From: Bacillus thermotolerans
GTDB taxonomy: Bacteria; Bacillota; Bacilli; Bacillales; Domibacillaceae
Reading direction: 5' to 3'
Assembly: GCF_000812025.2 (NCBI RefSeq)
Contig: NZ_JWJE02000005.1
Location: 1-64,000, forward strand
Length of the DNA: 64,000 nt
Position numbers and translations under genes: made by a program. The notes beneath the pieces are model-generated. The model searched no databases and was not told the origin of the DNA. It was given only the letters and a program-made list of their open reading frames with translations. Shown here one piece after another: positions 61,095-64,000 of the stretch. Positions within the stretch are counted from its first letter, which is position 1, and each line of letters opens with the position of its first letter.

Positions 61095-63077
61095 CTATAC
61101 CGCTTTTTTATTTGATACGCCTTGCCGGATCTTCGCCCGTGAAACCAGCTGCTGAATCAGTACTAGACTTAAGATGCTCAGACCAATAATATCACTCCAC
61201 ATGCCCGGTACAATTAATGTAATGGAACCAGCCAAGCATATCGCAGCAAGATAAATTGGTATATCTGTTAAGAAGTATCTTTCCAGGGCTGCGCTAAGCC
61301 CTACAATACCGATGACCGCCGTAGCAGCCACCCACACTACTTCTAAAGGGTTAGAGACATCCTGCATTAAAAGAACTGGCGAGAACACAAAGATGTACGG
61401 AATGATAAAGCCGGATAACGCGAGTCTTAGCGCTTCAAATCCCGTCTTGTTCGGATCAGCTCCGGCAATTCCAGCACCCGCAAAAGCAGCTAAAGCAACC
61501 GGAGGAGTAACATTAGCCAAAATACCGAAGTAGAAGACAAACATATGAGTAACGAATGGCGCTACACCTAACTCAAGCAGAGCCGGCGCTGCCATTGTTG
61601 CTGTAATAATATATGTTGGAATAGATGGCAGACCCATTCCCATAACAATACAAGCAACCATGGTGAAAATCAGTGTTAAAAACATGTCTCCTTGTCCAAG
61701 TACAAGAATGGACTGCGTTAGCTTTGGACCAAGTCCTGTTAATGTACTGACCCCTACGATTAAACCGACCATTGCACAGGACATGGCCACGCCAAGAGCC
61801 GCACGGACACCGTCTTCCATGGCTCCAAGAATTTCTTTAACACCCATTCTCGTTTCCTTATTGAACCAGCTAACAACGACTGATAATACGATCGCATAGA
61901 AAGCAGCGAATAATGGTGTTTTCCCAGCAATCAATAGTCCAATTAGAACAACAATCGGGATCAATAGATGACCGCCACGTTTAAGCACTTGCCATAAATT
62001 CGGCAATTCTTCCTTAGACATTCCGCTTAAGCCGTGCTTCTTTGCCTGGAAATGAACGATACAAATAATCCCTAAATAGTACAAAACAGCGGGCAAAATT
62101 GCTGCAAGCGCGATCTGGTTGTATGGCATACCGAGTGTCTCTGCCATGATGAAAGCCGTAGCCCCCATAACCGGCGGGATGATCTGACCGCCGACAGAAG
62201 CTGTGGCTTCGACTGCACCTGCAAACGCTGGCCTGTAGCCGACCTTTTTCATTAACGGAATCGTGAAGGCCCCGGTTGTCACAACATTGGCTAATGCACT
62301 CCCATTAATGGAACCCAGCAAGCCGCTCGATACAACAGCTACTTTAGCTGGACCACCAGATGTATGGCCGGCTACGCTAAGCGAAATATCTGTAAAGAAC
62401 TGGCCCATTCCTGATTTGTTTAAGAAAGAACCAAACAGAATAAAGAGAATAATGTAAGAAGCTGACACGGAGATAGCAATACCGTAAATACCTTCTGTTG
62501 ATAGGTACATATAAGTGACGATATCCTCCAGCTCTTTACCGGAGTGCCTGAACAAGTCAGGGAAATACTGCCCAAAGAAAGCGTATACAAGGAAGAGCAC
62601 AGCTAAAATAGTCAATGCATTTCCGACTACTCTCCGTCCCCCTTCAATAACAACTGCGATGGTAATTAATCCAAAAACAATATCGAGAGTACTCGGCATG
62701 TAGATTGACATTCTTTCTGCAATGCCTGCGTAATCTATGATCATATAAGCGCCTGTGGCAAGGGCAGCAATCATCCATAATATATCTACCACCGTCACCT
62801 TGCTTTGGCCTGTTTTCTTTTTATAGAAAGCCGGGTATAAGATAAATACCAGGGCAGCAATGACGGCTGTATGCAAGGAACGATGCCGGAGCGCATCCAG
62901 CGGCCCCATGAAGGCTGTATATAAGTGGTAGCCGGCTAGAGCAACACTTAAAATAAATATCGCCCAGCGCCAAAATCCTTTGTCAAATTTACGAAATCTG
63001 GATTCATTGTCGTATTTCTGTAAAAGCTCTTCTTGTTCAACAGTTGTTTCTGGAGTTTCTTTCACTGCTTGAGACAT
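61095..63077 (-). CDS. TRAP transporter fused permease (DctQ-DctM type, TAXI system)
   Basis: The 660-residue membrane protein combines the small (4-span) and large (12-span) TRAP permease units in one chain, as in TAXI systems; about 16-18 hydrophobic segments are visible, with the DctM motifs GSINGSALANVVTTGAFTIP and GMGLPSIPTYII. It uses an ion gradient to import a carboxylate, such as glutamate or 2-oxoglutarate, delivered by the binding protein. It lies 21 bases after the binding-protein gene. AGGGAGGGAG precedes the ATG. Confidence 0.9.
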   Translation of the reverse strand: MSQAVKETPETTVEQEELLQKYDNESRFRKFDKGFWRWAIFILSVALAGYHLYTAFMGPLDALRHRSLHTAVIAALVFILYPAFYKKKTGQSKVTVVDILWMIAALATGAYMIIDYAGIAERMSIYMPSTLDIVFGLITIAVVIEGGRRVVGNALTILAVLFLVYAFFGQYFPDLFRHSGKELEDIVTYMYLSTEGIYGIAISVSASYIILFILFGSFLNKSGMGQFFTDISLSVAGHTSGGPAKVAVVSSGLLGSINGSALANVVTTGAFTIPLMKKVGYRPAFAGAVEATASVGGQIIPPVMGATAFIMAETLGMPYNQIALAAILPAVLYYLGIICIVHFQAKKHGLSGMSKEELPNLWQVLKRGGHLLIPIVVLIGLLIAGKTPLFAAFYAIVLSVVVSWFNKETRMGVKEILGAMEDGVRAALGVAMSCAMVGLIVGVSTLTGLGPKLTQSILVLGQGDMFLTLIFTMVACIVMGMGLPSIPTYIITATMAAPALLELGVAPFVTHMFVFYFGILANVTPPVALAAFAGAGIAGADPNKTGFEALRLALSGFIIPYIFVFSPVLLMQDVSNPLEVVWVAATAVIGIVGLSAALERYFLTDIPIYLAAICLAGSITLIVPGMWSDIIGLSILSLVLIQQLVSRAKIRQGVSNKKAV

Positions 63078-63098
63078 GTTATACTCCCTCCCTATTCG

Positions 63099-64000
63099 TT
63101 ATTGTGATGGTGTTTCCTGCAAGACGCCTTGCTCTTTAAAATATTTCTCTGCACCTGGATGAAGCGGCAGCGGCAGCTTAGAGACTGCATTTTCGAGTGT
63201 AATTTGCTTTGCTGAGCTATGGGCATTTCTTAAGTCATCCAAGTTCTCAAACAATGCTTTTGTCATTTCATATACATGCTCCTCAGGCACACCTTCATGA
63301 GTAATTAACAGGTTATTAACTTTGACTGTATCCCGCTCCTCTGCAACTCCTTCGTACGTACCAGCCGGAATCACTCCAACATCAAAGGCAGGGTATTTCT
63401 TCTGAAGCTTTTCAGTCAGCTCTTTCGGCACAGGAATAATTTCCACCTCATCCGTCGCTGCCAGTTCCATAATTCCTGAGTTCGGGTAGCCGGAAGATAA
63501 AAACGCAGCATCGGTTGTTCCGTTTTTGATGCCTTCAATTCCTTCTGAGAAGGACAAGAAATCTGCATTAATATCGTCGTAAGTTAAGCCGGCACCTTCC
63601 AAGACTCGTTTCGCCATAATTTCGGTACCGCTTCCAAGAGCGCCAACCGCAATATCTTTTCCTTTTAAATCCTCTAATCTTTCAATACCAAGATCTTTAG
63701 GCGCAACGATTTGCAAGTAGTTTGGATAAAGAGAAGCCACTGCCCGCACATTAGAAAGCGCTCCCACTTTTGCGAAGTTTCCTTCACCGTTGTAAGCATC
63801 CGTTACCGTGTCAGCCATTGCGAACCCCAGCTCGGCTTTTTCCTGGTAAAGCTTTGATGTATTTTCTGCCGATGCGCCCGTTGTTTGCGCACTTGTCTGG
63901 GCACCAAGCTCTTCTCCATATACTTTTGCTAAAGCATTGCCCACCTGGAAGTAGATACCTGATGTGCCTCCAGTCAGAATAGTGACTGTTTGGCCAGAAA
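63099..64000 (-). CDS. TAXI-family TRAP solute-binding protein, 5' end outside window
   Basis: The open frame continues past position 64000, so the signal peptide and start are not in the window; the 300 residues seen begin TVTILTGGTSGIYFQVGNAL, the TAXI ligand-binding start. The remainder is a periplasmic-binding fold (ELGFAMADTVTDAYNG, KDIAVGALGSGTEIMAKRVL). In Gram-positives it would be a lipoprotein; the lipobox cannot be checked. It precedes the fused permease. Confidence 0.9.
   Translation of the reverse strand, partial: SGQTVTILTGGTSGIYFQVGNALAKVYGEELGAQTSAQTTGASAENTSKLYQEKAELGFAMADTVTDAYNGEGNFAKVGALSNVRAVASLYPNYLQIVAPKDLGIERLEDLKGKDIAVGALGSGTEIMAKRVLEGAGLTYDDINADFLSFSEGIEGIKNGTTDAAFLSSGYPNSGIMELAATDEVEIIPVPKELTEKLQKKYPAFDVGVIPAGTYEGVAEERDTVKVNNLLITHEGVPEEHVYEMTKALFENLDDLRNAHSSAKQITLENAVSKLPLPLHPGAEKYFKEQGVLQETPSQ

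Noticed and set aside
1-64000. CRISPR arrays, insertion sequences, prophage and tRNA/rRNA genes
   Set aside because: No regularly spaced direct repeats, transposase or integrase motifs, or tRNA-like cloverleaf sequences were noticed. A tRNAscan or ISfinder search was not possible.

Overview
The window is a chromosomal segment from a low-to-moderate GC, spore-forming-type Firmicute of the Bacillaceae. The first 18.8 kb keeps the Bacillus subtilis gene order around the sigma-B locus. On the minus strand, read 5' to 3', it runs ddl-murF, an esterase, cshA-ydbS-ydbT-acpS-ydcC-alr-ndoAI-ndoA, rsbR-rsbS-rsbT-rsbU-rsbV-rsbW-sigB-rsbX, tex and a SprT-family gene. Shine-Dalgarno sites are strong and GTG/TTG starts are frequent. 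Intrinsic terminators follow most transcription units. I saw no rRNA, tRNA, CRISPR array, prophage or insertion sequence. The genus cannot be fixed from sequence alone; it is not B. subtilis itself, because gene content after 19 kb differs.

Layout. 1-8.7 kb: SprT-like gene, transcription factor Tex, the complete sigma-B partner-switching module with a sigma-B-type internal promoter before rsbV, and the EndoA toxin-antitoxin pair. 8.8-18.8 kb: alanine racemase, lipoprotein, AcpS, two bPH-domain membrane proteins, the CshA RNA helicase, an esterase and the MurF/Ddl wall-precursor pair. 19-30 kb: a dicarboxylate-type symporter, MgtE, an MpfA-like CNNM Mg2+ exporter with a long structured leader, an envelope operon (polysaccharide deacetylase, DedA, glycolipid glycosyltransferase), a second DedA protein and cardiolipin synthase. 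30-37 kb: nitronate monooxygenase and a catabolic island (CdaR-type regulator, FAD amino-acid oxidase, ornithine cyclodeaminase/ketimine reductase-like enzyme, sodium/solute symporter). 36.9-42 kb: a PspA envelope-stress operon (DUF4178, PspA, DUF4247, DUF350, membrane-fused spermidine synthase-like protein) behind a near-perfect sigma-W promoter, then a lipid kinase.

45-53.7 kb is the most distinctive region. It holds a GntR regulator, L-2-hydroxyglutarate oxidase (LhgO), a DUF3870 protein, glutarate 2-hydroxylase (CsiD/GlaH), a class I/II aminotransferase, an aldehyde dehydrogenase and a thiamine-diphosphate enzyme. Together these could convert an alpha-amino acid such as 2-aminoadipate to 2-oxoglutarate: transamination, decarboxylation, oxidation to glutarate, hydroxylation, oxidation. 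The csiD gene has its own consensus promoter and a roughly 240-base leader made of three consecutive RNA hairpins. The last is an intrinsic terminator upstream of the csiD ribosome-binding site, the arrangement expected of a transcription-attenuating riboswitch or similar element. A 37-residue cysteine-rich ORF at the other end of the island has a leader of the same plan and a very similar terminator. These two leaders are my best candidates for something undescribed.

53.9-64 kb: AlaX-type editing hydrolase, POT-family peptide transporter, Mn-dependent pyrophosphatase, UMF1-type MFS protein, an uracil-DNA-glycosylase-superfamily protein lacking the usual iron-sulfur cysteines, a DUF4064 protein and a fused TRAP permease with its TAXI-type binding protein, which runs off the right edge.
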